The notes beneath the pieces are model-generated. The model saw only the letters and a list, made by a program, of their open reading frames with translations. It had not been told where the DNA came from and searched no databases. Positions 43,788 to 53,133 of a stretch of 62,824 bases of DNA are shown here, piece by piece. This DNA is from an uncultured Erysipelotrichaceae bacterium (lineage in GTDB: Bacteria; Bacillota_I; Bacilli_A; Erysipelotrichales; Erysipelotrichaceae). Made by a program: the position numbers and the translations under genes. Every line of letters begins with the position of its first letter. Positions within the stretch are counted from its first letter, which is position 1. The stretch covers positions 1 to 62,824 of the forward strand of contig CANDJN010000009.1 of NCBI GenBank assembly GCA_947385085.1. The letters are read 5' to 3'.

Positions 43788-44078
43788 ATGAAAATGAAAA
43801 TTGCATATGTTTTTTATCTAATATTCATATTAGGGGCGTGCATCTTAGGCATGACAGAAACAGTAGATAAAAGCATCATCACAGCTGCGAATGTGATCTT
43901 GATTGCCATTGTATTTCTTTTCTGTAGTAATATCTTTTTTGTCCCCAGAAACATGGATCATGGTATCCTTCTTGAAAACAAGCAGAAAATGAAAAGCGAT
44001 CCTATTCTATGGAAAGAAATGCTTGTTTTAGAAGCACCGCTTATCGTATCAGTGCTTGTATTATTATTTATCAAATAA
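43788..44078 (+). CDS. Small membrane protein, unknown function
   Basis: 96 aa. Membrane segments near 5-22, 31-50 and 79-94 with a short basic loop (ENKQKMKSD). CGGAGGTAGTG before the ATG and a clear promoter and terminator support a real gene. I do not recognise a family. Confidence 0.65.
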   Translation: MKMKIAYVFYLIFILGACILGMTETVDKSIITAANVILIAIVFLFCSNIFFVPRNMDHGILLENKQKMKSDPILWKEMLVLEAPLIVSVLVLLFIK

Positions 44079-44131
44079 CACGCAATTATAGTTTAATCGG
44101 ATTTCATCAGTCAGGATATTGACAAACGTAT

Positions 44132-44166
44132 GCATAAAAAGCAGTGATCGCCACTGCTTTTTTTAC
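44132..44166. terminator. Terminator between convergent genes
   Basis: AAAGCAGTG pairs with CACTGCTTT over a short loop, with T and A runs on the two sides, so it may serve both directions. Confidence 0.88.
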
Positions 44167-44191
44167 TTGTATTGCTTCTTGCCTTTTGAGC

Positions 44192-46372
44192 CTATTGAAG
44201 TGTTACTTTGATTTCAGTTTTTTGATTGATGACTTGACCCGCTGCCACACTTTGCGACTTCACACTGCCGCTGCCGCTTGTTTGTATCGTAAAGCCGCTG
44301 ATGGCCGCAAACTGCTGAACATCCTTTAAAACCCATCCCCGCATATCCGGCATCGTCACATTTGCGCCATCGGTTAACAGGAAAACATTTTGCTTGGTCG
44401 CAAACATACTTTGTGCCTCCGGATACTGTTTCACAATTCCTGACCCATCTCCGATCACAACCTTATTCACACTGTAGGGCTTGAGCTTTTCATTGGCATA
44501 ATCCAAAGAATGATTGACCAAGGCAGGCATTTCATATTCCTGCCAGTTTACCGTAGCGCTGTCGCCGTTTCCTTCTGCCACAGCCCCGCTGACACCTGTC
44601 GCAATCAATGCCTGACGGAAGGCACTTTGATAGGGTGTACCGCTATAAGTCAGATAATCGGGGCTTTCAAACACATAATACATCAATACCTTGGGATCAT
44701 CATATGGCGCAGCGCCCAGAAAGGAATTGACATACATATCGCTTGTATACTGACCATTGCTGGCGATTTCACTCGTACCGGTTTTGCCGATGACTCTTAC
44801 ATCATCCATATGATAACGGGCATAAGCACCGCCCTTGGGATCATTGACGACCTGATCCATCAAATCTCTCATCTTATCCGCTGTTTCTTTGGAAATCGGT
44901 GTTCCCACTACCTCCGGACTGTATTCTTCAATCACTTCTCCGTTATAGCTATTGACGATGCGATCAATAAAGTACGGTTTCATCATCTTGCCGTCATTTA
45001 ATAAAGCCGAATAGGCCTGAACAATCTGCATCGCTGTTACACTGGAGCCCTGACCGAAACCGGTCGTTAATTTTTCAATCGGATAGGTAAAATTCTTAAC
45101 GCCGGCGGCTTCATTGCTTACACCGACCATGTTGACCCGCTGAAAGAAGTGAAAACGCTCCAGGTATTCTTCGAAAATATTCGTCGGCAAATACTTTGTC
45201 AACATTTCGCTGATCCCCACATTACTGGAGCGCGCAAAGCCTTCCTCAAAGGAAATCGTACCGTAATCACGCCCCATTGCATCGTAGATGACTTCCTCGG
45301 ATTCTGCCTTAGAAGCGGCGCGGTAAGCTTGACCGTTACTGTCGATTCCCATATAGAACTGACCGCTCTGATACGTCTTGCCTTCCGGATAATGGCCGGA
45401 ATCAATGGCCGCCGCATAAGTGATCGCCTTCATAATGGATCCCGGTTCGTATTCCGAATCACAGGGAAAATTGCGATATTCTTTGATATCACGTTCATTG
45501 AGATCAAAGGTCGGATAAGCCGCATAACCAAGAATGCGCCCGGTTTCCACTTCCATTACGATTGCCCACGCCCGCTGCGCATGGAAATCCTTCATCGTCG
45601 TCTCCAGACATTTCTCCAAAGCCACCTGTACATTTTTATCCAGGGTCAAATAAACGTCATTGCCATTGACTGCTTGCGCCGTCACATATTTAGAACCGGG
45701 CAGCACCGTGCCATTGGCACTGGCATTATAGCGTTCCTCGCCATCCTGCCCCTTTAAATATTCATCCAGCATGTTTTCCACACCCATTTTCCCCACTACG
45801 CGCTGTTCTTCCTCATCATATTGCGCATAACCGATTAAATATGAAGCGAACTTGCCGTTAGGATAAAAGCGCTTACTTGATTTGGTAAACTCAATCCCCG
45901 GCAGCTCCAAGGCATCAATCGCTTCTTTCTGCGCCGTGCTTAAATTTTTACCCTTTAAACCAAATTCCGTCTGATACATATTATTGGCTTGGGCAATTTC
46001 AAAATATTGCATCATTTCATCAACGCTCATATTGACCATCGGTGCCAGTTTTTCCGATGTAAGCTTGGGATCGCTCACATATTCCGGCACATCGCCGATT
46101 CCCGTATGCGAAGGATCCAAAATAGCATAAATGGTATAAGTGTCCACATCCTGCGCAACAATCTCCTTATTGCGGTCATAAATCATCCCGCGACTGGCAG
46201 TGATCAATTTCATTTTTTCTGCCGAGCTGCTGTAATCCGTAACCACTATGCCGCTGCGCAAATGCGTTTTGGTAATCATTGTATATAAAACATTCATCAG
46301 CACCAAGCAAGTGATGATGACGCAAATCATCATGATCGTCGTTAACGTCCGATTGGCTCGCTTTGGATTCAT
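44192..46372 (-). CDS. pbp2X: Class B penicillin-binding protein with two PASTA domains (PBP2X/FtsI)
   Basis: 726 aa from the ATG at 46372 (GAGGTGAA upstream; the ATG at 46381 is too near). One membrane anchor (about 14-35), a PBP dimerisation domain, then the transpeptidase domain with S-x-x-K in EPGSIMKAITY, S-x-N in ARSSNVGISEM and KTGTSE. Two C-terminal PASTA domains follow (from about 615 and 670). It cross-links septal peptidoglycan. It follows ftsL in a division cluster; no mraY or murD follows, so the cluster is shortened here. Confidence 0.93.
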   Translation of the reverse strand: MNPKRANRTLTTIMMICVIITCLVLMNVLYTMITKTHLRSGIVVTDYSSSAEKMKLITASRGMIYDRNKEIVAQDVDTYTIYAILDPSHTGIGDVPEYVSDPKLTSEKLAPMVNMSVDEMMQYFEIAQANNMYQTEFGLKGKNLSTAQKEAIDALELPGIEFTKSSKRFYPNGKFASYLIGYAQYDEEEQRVVGKMGVENMLDEYLKGQDGEERYNASANGTVLPGSKYVTAQAVNGNDVYLTLDKNVQVALEKCLETTMKDFHAQRAWAIVMEVETGRILGYAAYPTFDLNERDIKEYRNFPCDSEYEPGSIMKAITYAAAIDSGHYPEGKTYQSGQFYMGIDSNGQAYRAASKAESEEVIYDAMGRDYGTISFEEGFARSSNVGISEMLTKYLPTNIFEEYLERFHFFQRVNMVGVSNEAAGVKNFTYPIEKLTTGFGQGSSVTAMQIVQAYSALLNDGKMMKPYFIDRIVNSYNGEVIEEYSPEVVGTPISKETADKMRDLMDQVVNDPKGGAYARYHMDDVRVIGKTGTSEIASNGQYTSDMYVNSFLGAAPYDDPKVLMYYVFESPDYLTYSGTPYQSAFRQALIATGVSGAVAEGNGDSATVNWQEYEMPALVNHSLDYANEKLKPYSVNKVVIGDGSGIVKQYPEAQSMFATKQNVFLLTDGANVTMPDMRGWVLKDVQQFAAISGFTIQTSGSGSVKSQSVAAGQVINQKTEIKVTLQ

Positions 46373-46466
46373 TGTGAGCATTCACCTCGCATTACATTAT
46401 AACATAAAACTATGGAATCGAAAAAAGGAAACATTTGTTTCCTTACTTTTGTATGATTTCATCACC

Positions 46467-46772
46467 TTATTTATTTGCGGATAATATTTTCACATTTGAT
46501 TGGTTGGCTTTAATGCCGTCCTTTTCCGCAATGCTGGCAATATAATCATAATTTGACATTTCCTTGACCACGGTCTCTAAGGTGGAAACCTGAGCCTGAA
46601 GATCATTACGATCAGCCTCGATCGCTGCCACTTGCGTTGAAAGAATATAATTGTATGCCTTGACAAAGGTCATGGAGCCAAGATAAATCATAAAGGAAAA
46701 AAAGCAGCATAGTGTGGCTACTGCCTGCACATTAATTTTTCTTTTGCCTTGCTTTTTTACTGTTTTTGCCAT
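46467..46772 (-). CDS. ftsL: FtsL-like cell-division protein
   Basis: 101 aa from the ATG at 46772, four bases after the rsmH stop, with AAAGGA upstream. The longer frame is a shadow of rsmH. A short basic N-terminus, one membrane segment (about 15-38) and a coiled coil (VAAIEADRNDLQAQVSTLETVV). This is the bitopic layout of FtsL, which recruits and activates the septal synthase with FtsB/DivIC. Sequence conservation in FtsL is low; position between rsmH and pbp2X is the main support. Confidence 0.8.
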   Translation of the reverse strand: MAKTVKKQGKRKINVQAVATLCCFFSFMIYLGSMTFVKAYNYILSTQVAAIEADRNDLQAQVSTLETVVKEMSNYDYIASIAEKDGIKANQSNVKILSANK

Positions 46773-46776
46773 AATA

Positions 46777-47706
46777 TCATATCCTTTCCAAAACCCGCAG
46801 CTTCGCTGAATGCGCGCGGTGATTTTCATTTTGTTCCGTTTCATTTGCCACGATGGCCTTTTTGGTAATAATCCGATAGGGGGCCTGCGGTAAGTCCTTT
46901 GCCAATATCGGAATGCGTTTATCGATTTGCGGCGTACTGCTTGCGCCGACAAAGGCGTGCTTGACAATGCGATCCTCTAAGGAATGAAAGGAAATCACAC
47001 ACATGCGACCGCCGGGTTTCAATAAGTGAATACCATCCTCCAGCACCTTTGTGAGTTCACCCATTTCATCATTGACAGCGATTCGTATCGCTTGAAATAC
47101 CCGCTTTGCCGGATGCCCCTTTTTTCTTAGCTCACGCTGGGGTAATGCGCTTTTAATCACCTCGACCAATTCCCATGTTGTGTTGATTGACGCCTGTATT
47201 CGCTGTCGTTCAATGGCTCGTGCAATCACACGAGCAAATTTTTCATCGCCATAGCGATAAAATATATCGCTGAGCGCTGTGTAATCCCACTCATTCACGA
47301 CTTCCCATGCGCTTAACGGCTGGCCTTGATCCATCCTCATATCCAAGCGGGCATCATAGCGGTAGGAAAAGCCGCGCTGTGCCTCGTCAAACTGCGGCGA
47401 GGATACACCCAAATCCAATAAGATGCCATCAACTTCATTCACATGGTACGCTTCCAGCTTTTCCTTCATCTGAGAAAAATTCGCATGAATCAGCGTAAAC
47501 GCATCACTGATCCTTTGTAAGCGATCGTTGGATGCTTCAATGGCTTCCTGATCACGATCAAACGCATACAGATGGCCGCCGTCAAGCTGTGCTAAAATCG
47601 CTGCACTGTGACCACCGCGTCCCAATGTACCATCGACATAAATGCCATTTGACTTAATCTTTAAAGCATCAATGCTTTCTCTTAACAATACACTCGTATG
47701 GCTCAT
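46777..47706 (-). CDS. rsmH: 16S rRNA (cytosine1402-N4)-methyltransferase
   Basis: 309 aa. SAM-binding loop VDGTLGRGGHSAAIL, then LDLGVSSPQFDEAQRGFSYR, KRVFQAIRIAVN and CVISFHSLEDRIVK, all family hallmarks. It N4-methylates C1402 in the ribosomal P site. Start overlaps the mraZ stop by four bases. Confidence 0.96.
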   Translation of the reverse strand: MSHTSVLLRESIDALKIKSNGIYVDGTLGRGGHSAAILAQLDGGHLYAFDRDQEAIEASNDRLQRISDAFTLIHANFSQMKEKLEAYHVNEVDGILLDLGVSSPQFDEAQRGFSYRYDARLDMRMDQGQPLSAWEVVNEWDYTALSDIFYRYGDEKFARVIARAIERQRIQASINTTWELVEVIKSALPQRELRKKGHPAKRVFQAIRIAVNDEMGELTKVLEDGIHLLKPGGRMCVISFHSLEDRIVKHAFVGASSTPQIDKRIPILAKDLPQAPYRIITKKAIVANETEQNENHRAHSAKLRVLERI

Positions 47707-48134
47707 AACATGAAGTCCGTCAGGTTTTCGGCAATATCTTCAAAGCTGTCATTGCCCTCCATATCCACCGATTCCCATTTTTCCTTCGCCCAAATCTCAA
47801 TATGATTGGCAGCCCCGATAATGCGGCATTCCTTTGTGATCGCTGCCAACGCAATCAGAGAGCTTGGCAACAATACTCTGCCTTGATTGTCGATTTCACA
47901 CTCTGCCGCTTTGCTTGTCATCATGCGGACAAACATCCGGGCATCCTTTTTGGTGGAGGGAAGCTTCAAAAGCTGGTCGTAAATAATTTCCCACTGACTT
48001 TTGGTATAAGCGTTAAGGCAACCATCAAGACCACGGGTGACGATGACTACCGAACCCAATTCCTCACGGAATTTTGCCGGTATGATGATACGCCCTTTTT
48101 TATCAATATTGTGTGCGTATTCACCCATGAACAT
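47703..48134 (-). CDS. mraZ: Division-cluster transcriptional regulator MraZ
   Basis: 143 aa from the ATG at 48134 (GGAGGTG upstream). It starts MFMGEYAHNIDKKGRIIIPAKFREELG and has a second AbrB-like unit (ECEIDNQGRVLLPSSL). MraZ forms a ring and binds repeats ahead of its own gene. Such repeats are present at 48143-48182. First gene of the division cluster. Confidence 0.95.
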   Translation of the reverse strand: MFMGEYAHNIDKKGRIIIPAKFREELGSVVIVTRGLDGCLNAYTKSQWEIIYDQLLKLPSTKKDARMFVRMMTSKAAECEIDNQGRVLLPSSLIALAAITKECRIIGAANHIEIWAKEKWESVDMEGNDSFEDIAENLTDFML

Positions 48135-48142
48135 GACTTTCA

Positions 48143-48182
48143 CCTCCACTTTCCACCACTTCGTGCTACTTTCTACCACTAT
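48143..48182 (-). promoter_or_regulatory. Four MraZ boxes in perfect 10-base register
   Basis: On the minus strand the units are atAGTGGtag, aaAGTAGcac, gaAGTGGtgg and aaAGTGGagg, each ten bases apart. They begin right after the -10 (TATAAT, 48181-48186) and the last one runs into the ribosome-binding site. This matches the tandem AAGTGG-type operators known for MraZ in mollicutes. Confidence 0.8.
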
Positions 48183-48415
48183 TATAACGTTTTCTATGTT
48201 ATTTGTATAGAAAAACTTTACTTTTTTATTTCACAAATTCTTATCTCATTCTACATCATTTTGTAATATGCCTATAAAGCGTTTCGCATATGACAAAAAA
48301 GCACACATTATTACTCTTATCTCACTTATTATGTAAAATAACATTCAATATCGTTGTTTCATGGTCGTGTTATACGATATTTTCTTATTGATCCTTTCCA
48401 TTTAGCTATTCCCAT
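48183..48415. other. AT-rich region upstream of mraZ
   Basis: Contains the mraZ promoter; the -35 is weak. Nothing else was found. Confidence 0.35.
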
Positions 48416-48441
48416 AAAAAAAGACCATGCTTAACATGATC
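48416..48441 (-). terminator. dapH terminator
   Basis: GATCATG pairs with CATGGTC over a five-base loop, followed by seven T on the minus strand. It overlaps the dapH stop codon. Confidence 0.88.
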
Positions 48442-49138
48442 CATTATTTCCTTGACGCAGTGCGGATATCATCATTGTCTTGCCCGCGGTCTGATCATCC
48501 TTCCTTTTGATGATTTTAGCCGGCATTCCCGCAACTACCATATTGGATGGCACATCCTCAATGACGACGGCTCCTGCCGCCACAACCGCCCCCGCTCCAA
48601 TATGAACCCCTTCAATCACAACTGCATTGGCTCCGATTAACACATCATCTTCAATGATAACCGGCTTTGCGCTGGGTGGCTCAATGACACCAGCCAATAC
48701 GGCACCGGCGCCAATGTGACAGCGCTTGCCCACCAGTGCACGGCCACCGATGATGGCTCCCATGTCAATCATCGTTTCATCATTGATGATCGCCCCAACG
48801 TTGATGATCGCCCCCATCATAATAATCACATCCGTGCCGATGGTTACCGGCGAGCGAATGATTGCGCCCGGTTCAATCCGTGCTTTAAGACCTTTAATAT
48901 CCAACAAAGGCAAGGCAGAATTGCGACAGTATTGTTCGATTTCACAATCAATAATATCCTTGTGATGAGCAGATAAAACCGGCTTGATATCTTCATAATC
49001 GCCGATCACAATCACATCATCGCTGCCAAAGACCTTCGCATGAGGAAACGCAAGCGGCTTGCGGCTTTTTACATACACCTTTACCGGTGTTTTTTTCTTG
49101 GATTGTGCGATGAGTTTAACAAGTTCCTGTGCATTCAT
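48431..49138 (-). CDS. dapH: Tetrahydrodipicolinate N-acetyltransferase
   Basis: 235 aa. The N-terminal DapH domain (1-85) is followed by a left-handed beta-helix of hexapeptide repeats (VTIGTDVIIMMGAIINVGAII, GAGAVVAAGAVVIEDVPSNMVVAGMPAKII). It acetylates tetrahydrodipicolinate in DAP/lysine synthesis. That places this organism on the acetylase branch. The ATG overlaps the dapB stop. Confidence 0.94.
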   Translation of the reverse strand: MNAQELVKLIAQSKKKTPVKVYVKSRKPLAFPHAKVFGSDDVIVIGDYEDIKPVLSAHHKDIIDCEIEQYCRNSALPLLDIKGLKARIEPGAIIRSPVTIGTDVIIMMGAIINVGAIINDETMIDMGAIIGGRALVGKRCHIGAGAVLAGVIEPPSAKPVIIEDDVLIGANAVVIEGVHIGAGAVVAAGAVVIEDVPSNMVVAGMPAKIIKRKDDQTAGKTMMISALRQGNNGSC

Positions 49139-49854
49139 TAGTTTCCTCCGATCATCTGTTCTATTGTATAAAAACCGTTTTTCTGATGCAAAAGCCAGTG
49201 TGCTGCCCTGAGCGCTCCATTCACAAAAATTTTGCGGCTGATTGCGGTATGCGAAATGGTCAGCTTTTCATCCTCGCCTAAAAATAAAACCGTATGTTCA
49301 CCGGCTGCGTTGCCGCCACGTATCGCATGAATGCCGATTTCTTTTCCCCTGCGGCCGATCATGCCGTTACGCCCGGTCAGCGCCGCATATTGTTGATCGG
49401 GATCAAGCAGTTCCAGCAGCTGCCGTGCCGTACCGCTTGGCGCATCCTGTTTGTCACGATGATGCAGCTCAACGATTTCCATATCGAATTCCTCGCGCAA
49501 TAATTGCGCTGCCTGCTTCACCAACTTACCCATCACAGCCACCGCAAGCGAGTAATTCGCCGAAGCCATGACGCGATGCGTTTCACCCAAATCACATAAA
49601 CGCTGATATTTAATATCGTTAAAGCCCGTCGTTCCCATTAACAGTGCACAGTTGCTTCGATGAACAAGGCGTTCCACCAATTCAAAATTATCGGGGTGTG
49701 AAAAGTCAAACAATAAATCGACATGTTGTTTTAAAAGTGTCATCTCACTTTGATGGTTGAGGATCCCGCAAATCATCATATCATCGCTGCTGTCGATCGC
49801 CTGTGCGATGAGCTTCCCCATATGACCATAACCGCATAGTACCGTATGAATCAT
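49138..49854 (-). CDS. dapB: 4-hydroxy-tetrahydrodipicolinate reductase
   Basis: 238 aa from the ATG at 49854, the first codon matching the family start (TVLCGYGHMGKLIAQAI). Catalytic segment ELHHRDKQDAPSGTARQLLELL with the expected His-His and Lys. FLGEDEKLTISHTAISR near the end is typical. It is shorter than the classic enzyme of about 270 aa. It supplies the DapH substrate. Between dapF and dapH in one operon. Confidence 0.93.
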   Translation of the reverse strand: MIHTVLCGYGHMGKLIAQAIDSSDDMMICGILNHQSEMTLLKQHVDLLFDFSHPDNFELVERLVHRSNCALLMGTTGFNDIKYQRLCDLGETHRVMASANYSLAVAVMGKLVKQAAQLLREEFDMEIVELHHRDKQDAPSGTARQLLELLDPDQQYAALTGRNGMIGRRGKEIGIHAIRGGNAAGEHTVLFLGEDEKLTISHTAISRKIFVNGALRAAHWLLHQKNGFYTIEQMIGGN

Positions 49855-49906
49855 TGTTCGATTCGCTTCCTCCCTTGTGGGCGGCACTCGCCGCCTTCTC
49901 TATAGC

Positions 49907-50800
49907 TTATGCTTTTTTTTCCTCGCAATATGCGTCATGATCGCATGATGCCATATCTTTATCATCCTTAAGATAAGCAGATAGCCAATCATCAAAGATG
50001 GTTCCACTCATAATCGGCTGAGCCCCACCGCTCAATGTCACGGCGCCATCACGAGGATCAATGTGAATATGCAGACTGCCCTGTTTACAGATCATTGTAA
50101 CATCAGGATCCACAAGCCCTCGCTTCCACATATCCCAAGCGACTGCCGCACAGCCGGTTCCACAAGCATTAGTCATACCGACACCGCGCTCATACGTAAG
50201 GATTCGCACTTCTTTGCGGTGAATGCGTTGTGCAAAGTTGACATTGCTTTTGGCAGTAAACAACGGATGACAGTGCAGTTTGGCCCCGACTTCTTCGCAA
50301 TCATCATCGAAATTCTCTACCTGTACCACTGTATGAATCGTTTGAATGTAAAGCGTATCCACCATATAATCACGCCCGTTTACCGTCAGTGTTCTTCCCC
50401 ATATTTTTTGATGATCCATGCTTTGGATCCATCTTGGTGAGAGCGTGGGGATGCCCAGATCAATCGCTGCGATAAAGGGGTCATGACTTTGAATCTTCAC
50501 CATTACCTCATGAGGTCCACAGCGTACGATATACTGATCCTTTCGCAGCTTTCCCGTATCAAATAAATAGCGAGCAAAACAGCGAATGCCGTTGCCGCAC
50601 ATCCAAGCACGGGAGCCATCGCGGTTATAATATATCATTTCCACAGGATTCAGCGATACGAAAATGAAGCCATCGGCGCCGATTCCGGTATGGCGCTTAC
50701 ACAAAGCGATGACCAGCTGTTTTTTTTGAGCATCGCTTAGCGGCAGATTCATCGCAATCAGAAAATCATTGCCGCACCCGTGATACTTAGTGATTTCCAT
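49907..50800 (-). CDS. dapF: Diaminopimelate epimerase
   Basis: 297 aa from the ATG at 50800 (AGGAGAG upstream). The two catalytic cysteines are in MCGNGIRCFARY and TNACGTGCAAVAWD. It opens EITKYHGCGNDFLI, typical of the family. It interconverts LL- and meso-DAP for peptidoglycan and lysine. First gene of dapF-dapB-dapH; dapA is not in the window. Confidence 0.95.
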   Translation of the reverse strand: MEITKYHGCGNDFLIAMNLPLSDAQKKQLVIALCKRHTGIGADGFIFVSLNPVEMIYYNRDGSRAWMCGNGIRCFARYLFDTGKLRKDQYIVRCGPHEVMVKIQSHDPFIAAIDLGIPTLSPRWIQSMDHQKIWGRTLTVNGRDYMVDTLYIQTIHTVVQVENFDDDCEEVGAKLHCHPLFTAKSNVNFAQRIHRKEVRILTYERGVGMTNACGTGCAAVAWDMWKRGLVDPDVTMICKQGSLHIHIDPRDGAVTLSGGAQPIMSGTIFDDWLSAYLKDDKDMASCDHDAYCEEKKA

Positions 50801-50901
50801 ATTTTCTGCTCTCCTTTTCGTCATTTTCTATCCCTATGCAGAATATGATGAAAATATAACCTTGTATGCTATATTGATATATAAAAAAGAAAGGTGAAGT
50901 T

Positions 50902-51999
50902 ATGACTGATATACAAAAGATGCGCCGTGATCTCCATAGAATCCCGGAATTGGATCGCACTTTGCCAAAAACACTAGCCTATATCAAAGCCGTTTTGACA
51001 CCGCTTCGCTGTACCCTTAGTGAACCCACAACCGGTTCGATTATCGCCTATTTTTCCTTTGATCAAAGGAATACTCTGGCATATCGCAGCGATATGGATG
51101 CCCTGCCGATCACCGAGCGCAATTCCGTCTCCTATCGCTCTTGTCATAGCGGCTGTATGCATGCGTGCGGACACGATGGACACATGGCAATCCTGCTAAG
51201 CTTCGCAAAATATGTGAATACGCTGTCATCCTGTTCCCATAATGTCCTGCTTATTTTCCAACCAGCGGAAGAAACAAGCGGCGGCGCCAAAGCCATTGTG
51301 GATGCCGGTGTTTTGATGCAGCACCATGTAAAGGCGATCTTTGGTTTTCATCTATGGCCATCACTTTCCGCAGGGACGATCGCTTCCAAGCCCAATGCTC
51401 TTATGGCACAATCCAGTGAGATCAACATTGAAATCCATGGCAAAGCAGCCCATATCGCCAAAGCAGAAAATGCGAAGGATGCCCTAAAGGCCGCAATGAT
51501 GCTGTATCAGCTCTGTGATCAAATGCGTTTTCAAATTCCATCGCCTTATCTATTAAGCTTTGGTCATATGAAAAGCGGTAGCGCTCGCAATGTAATCAGT
51601 GATTACACCCTTTTACAGGGCACACTTCGCTCCTTTGAAGAAGGCGTTCATCAAGATATCAAAAAGCGGATCCGGAAAATTGCAAACCGTGTTGCGCAAC
51701 AAACAGCGTGCCATATCAGCATTGACATTTCCGATGGCTATCCTCCCCTTTCCAATGATCCTGATTTATTTGCCCGATGTCAATCATTGCTGCCTCATTT
51801 ACAAGTGCTGAAAGAACCGAGTCTGCTCAGTGAGGATTTCTCCTTTTATGGTAAAGCGGTCCCTTCATTGTTTCTATATATAGGCACAGGAAATGATATT
51901 CCGCTTCACGGGGATACGTTTGATTTCGATGATTCCTTATTAAAGCATGGAGTACAAGCCTATATTGCACTGTTACAGCTTCATGCGGATAGACAATGA
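50902..51999 (+). CDS. M20 amidohydrolase, probable N-acetyldiaminopimelate deacetylase
   Basis: 365 aa M20D family. Metal site segments are MHACGHDGHMAI, FQPAEETSGGAKAIVDAG and, near the end, LLSEDFSFYGK. The lid domain lies at about 180-290. Members remove acetyl or other acyl groups from amino acids. The divergent dapF-dapB-dapH operon uses the acetylase branch, which needs exactly this activity, so N-acetyl-DAP deacetylase is the best call. A general amino-acid or hippurate hydrolase remains possible. AAAGGTGAAG precedes the ATG. Confidence 0.82.
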   Translation: MTDIQKMRRDLHRIPELDRTLPKTLAYIKAVLTPLRCTLSEPTTGSIIAYFSFDQRNTLAYRSDMDALPITERNSVSYRSCHSGCMHACGHDGHMAILLSFAKYVNTLSSCSHNVLLIFQPAEETSGGAKAIVDAGVLMQHHVKAIFGFHLWPSLSAGTIASKPNALMAQSSEINIEIHGKAAHIAKAENAKDALKAAMMLYQLCDQMRFQIPSPYLLSFGHMKSGSARNVISDYTLLQGTLRSFEEGVHQDIKKRIRKIANRVAQQTACHISIDISDGYPPLSNDPDLFARCQSLLPHLQVLKEPSLLSEDFSFYGKAVPSLFLYIGTGNDIPLHGDTFDFDDSLLKHGVQAYIALLQLHADRQ

Positions 52000-52134
52000 A
52001 GAAAAATTTCCTATGATGCCAATAAAAAGATGCCGTTGCTTCATGACACCTTTTTTAAGTTCAATTTGGATGTTGAAACTTTTTTTGTTTCCGTTTGAAA
52101 GTATCTTTGAAAAAAAAATACAGGCAATCCTCAT

Positions 52135-53112
52135 CTACTCATTCATGATTACGGATTCACTTATATGATTGGGATCCATCATATGCCAAATACTGTCAAA
52201 ATGACCGCCGGTGCGATAGGTCAAGGGACAGGCAACACAGATCTTTTGATCATAAACCTGGAATTGCAGTTTCACCTGTAAAGCATCCTGTTGTTCCCAG
52301 CGCATTGATCCTTGTACGATGTTATAAGCATAAAAACAATCTTCCGCATACATGCCTGTTTCACTAAACGATATCCCCTTTAAATAGTCCTGTAAAAAGA
52401 TCAGTTGCCGGATCACATCGGGATAAAAAATAATCGTACGCTGCAGTCCTGCGTATTTTCCATAGCGTTCATGAAGCACCTTGAGCATTTTTTCATAATT
52501 GCGCTGTTTGACTTCCCGACGATGCTGTTCCTTCTGATCCCATAAAGCTTTTACGCGTGAGGGATGCGGCCTTTTTGTACGTGATGCCTCATGAATTCGC
52601 ATTAAATCTACGGCATCATTAAGCGCATTATGAATTACTGCTCCTTTCATACCATATACAAATTTCAAATCATCCAGCGATAAGGTAGGTGAAATGATCT
52701 TTCCCTCCCAGACGATCTTTTGCGATAATTCCCGCTGTAAATCAATGATAGAGGTAAAGTTATCCGGTAGCGGCACCTTTTCGTAATCAGCATGCTTGCG
52801 AAGCGTTCTTGCGTCGTCTGGACCAAAGCTGTATATGCGACATTCCTGATCGGCATGGGCACTGATGAACTGATCTGCTTCCTCCATCACCACCGCAAAG
52901 CCGCGTGCTTGACGAATCTCTTCATTTTTTAAATGGGTTATTTTTTGAACGACATGAGTTAGCCTACGGAATCGCTTCGGCCGAATCAAGGAATAATAAG
53001 AGCCTTTGCGCTTGCCATTCTTATAAGCGACAATTCCGATGGATACGAGACATTGTGCATGCGTCTTATAGCCATATACGGCATCAAATTCCCCATCAAT
53101 ATAATACTCCAT
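52135..53112 (-). CDS. DEDDh exonuclease-like protein with unknown C-terminal domain
   Basis: 325 aa. Residues 1-180 look like a DnaQ-type 3'-5' exonuclease: acidic pair in YYIDGEFDAVYG, SFGPDDARTLRKHADY and the His/Asp block VIHNALNDAVDLMRIHEA. A basic linker (KEQHRREVKQRNYEKM) leads to about 120 residues I cannot assign. It could process RNA or DNA ends. GTGAGGGA lies before the ATG. Confidence 0.65.
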   Translation of the reverse strand: MEYYIDGEFDAVYGYKTHAQCLVSIGIVAYKNGKRKGSYYSLIRPKRFRRLTHVVQKITHLKNEEIRQARGFAVVMEEADQFISAHADQECRIYSFGPDDARTLRKHADYEKVPLPDNFTSIIDLQRELSQKIVWEGKIISPTLSLDDLKFVYGMKGAVIHNALNDAVDLMRIHEASRTKRPHPSRVKALWDQKEQHRREVKQRNYEKMLKVLHERYGKYAGLQRTIIFYPDVIRQLIFLQDYLKGISFSETGMYAEDCFYAYNIVQGSMRWEQQDALQVKLQFQVYDQKICVACPLTYRTGGHFDSIWHMMDPNHISESVIMNE

Positions 53113-53133
53113 TCCCTCACATCCTTATCATGG

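Noticed and set aside
46773..46967. 65-residue N-terminal extension of FtsL
   Set aside because: It is the rsmH gene read in another frame; the real FtsL start follows the rsmH stop.
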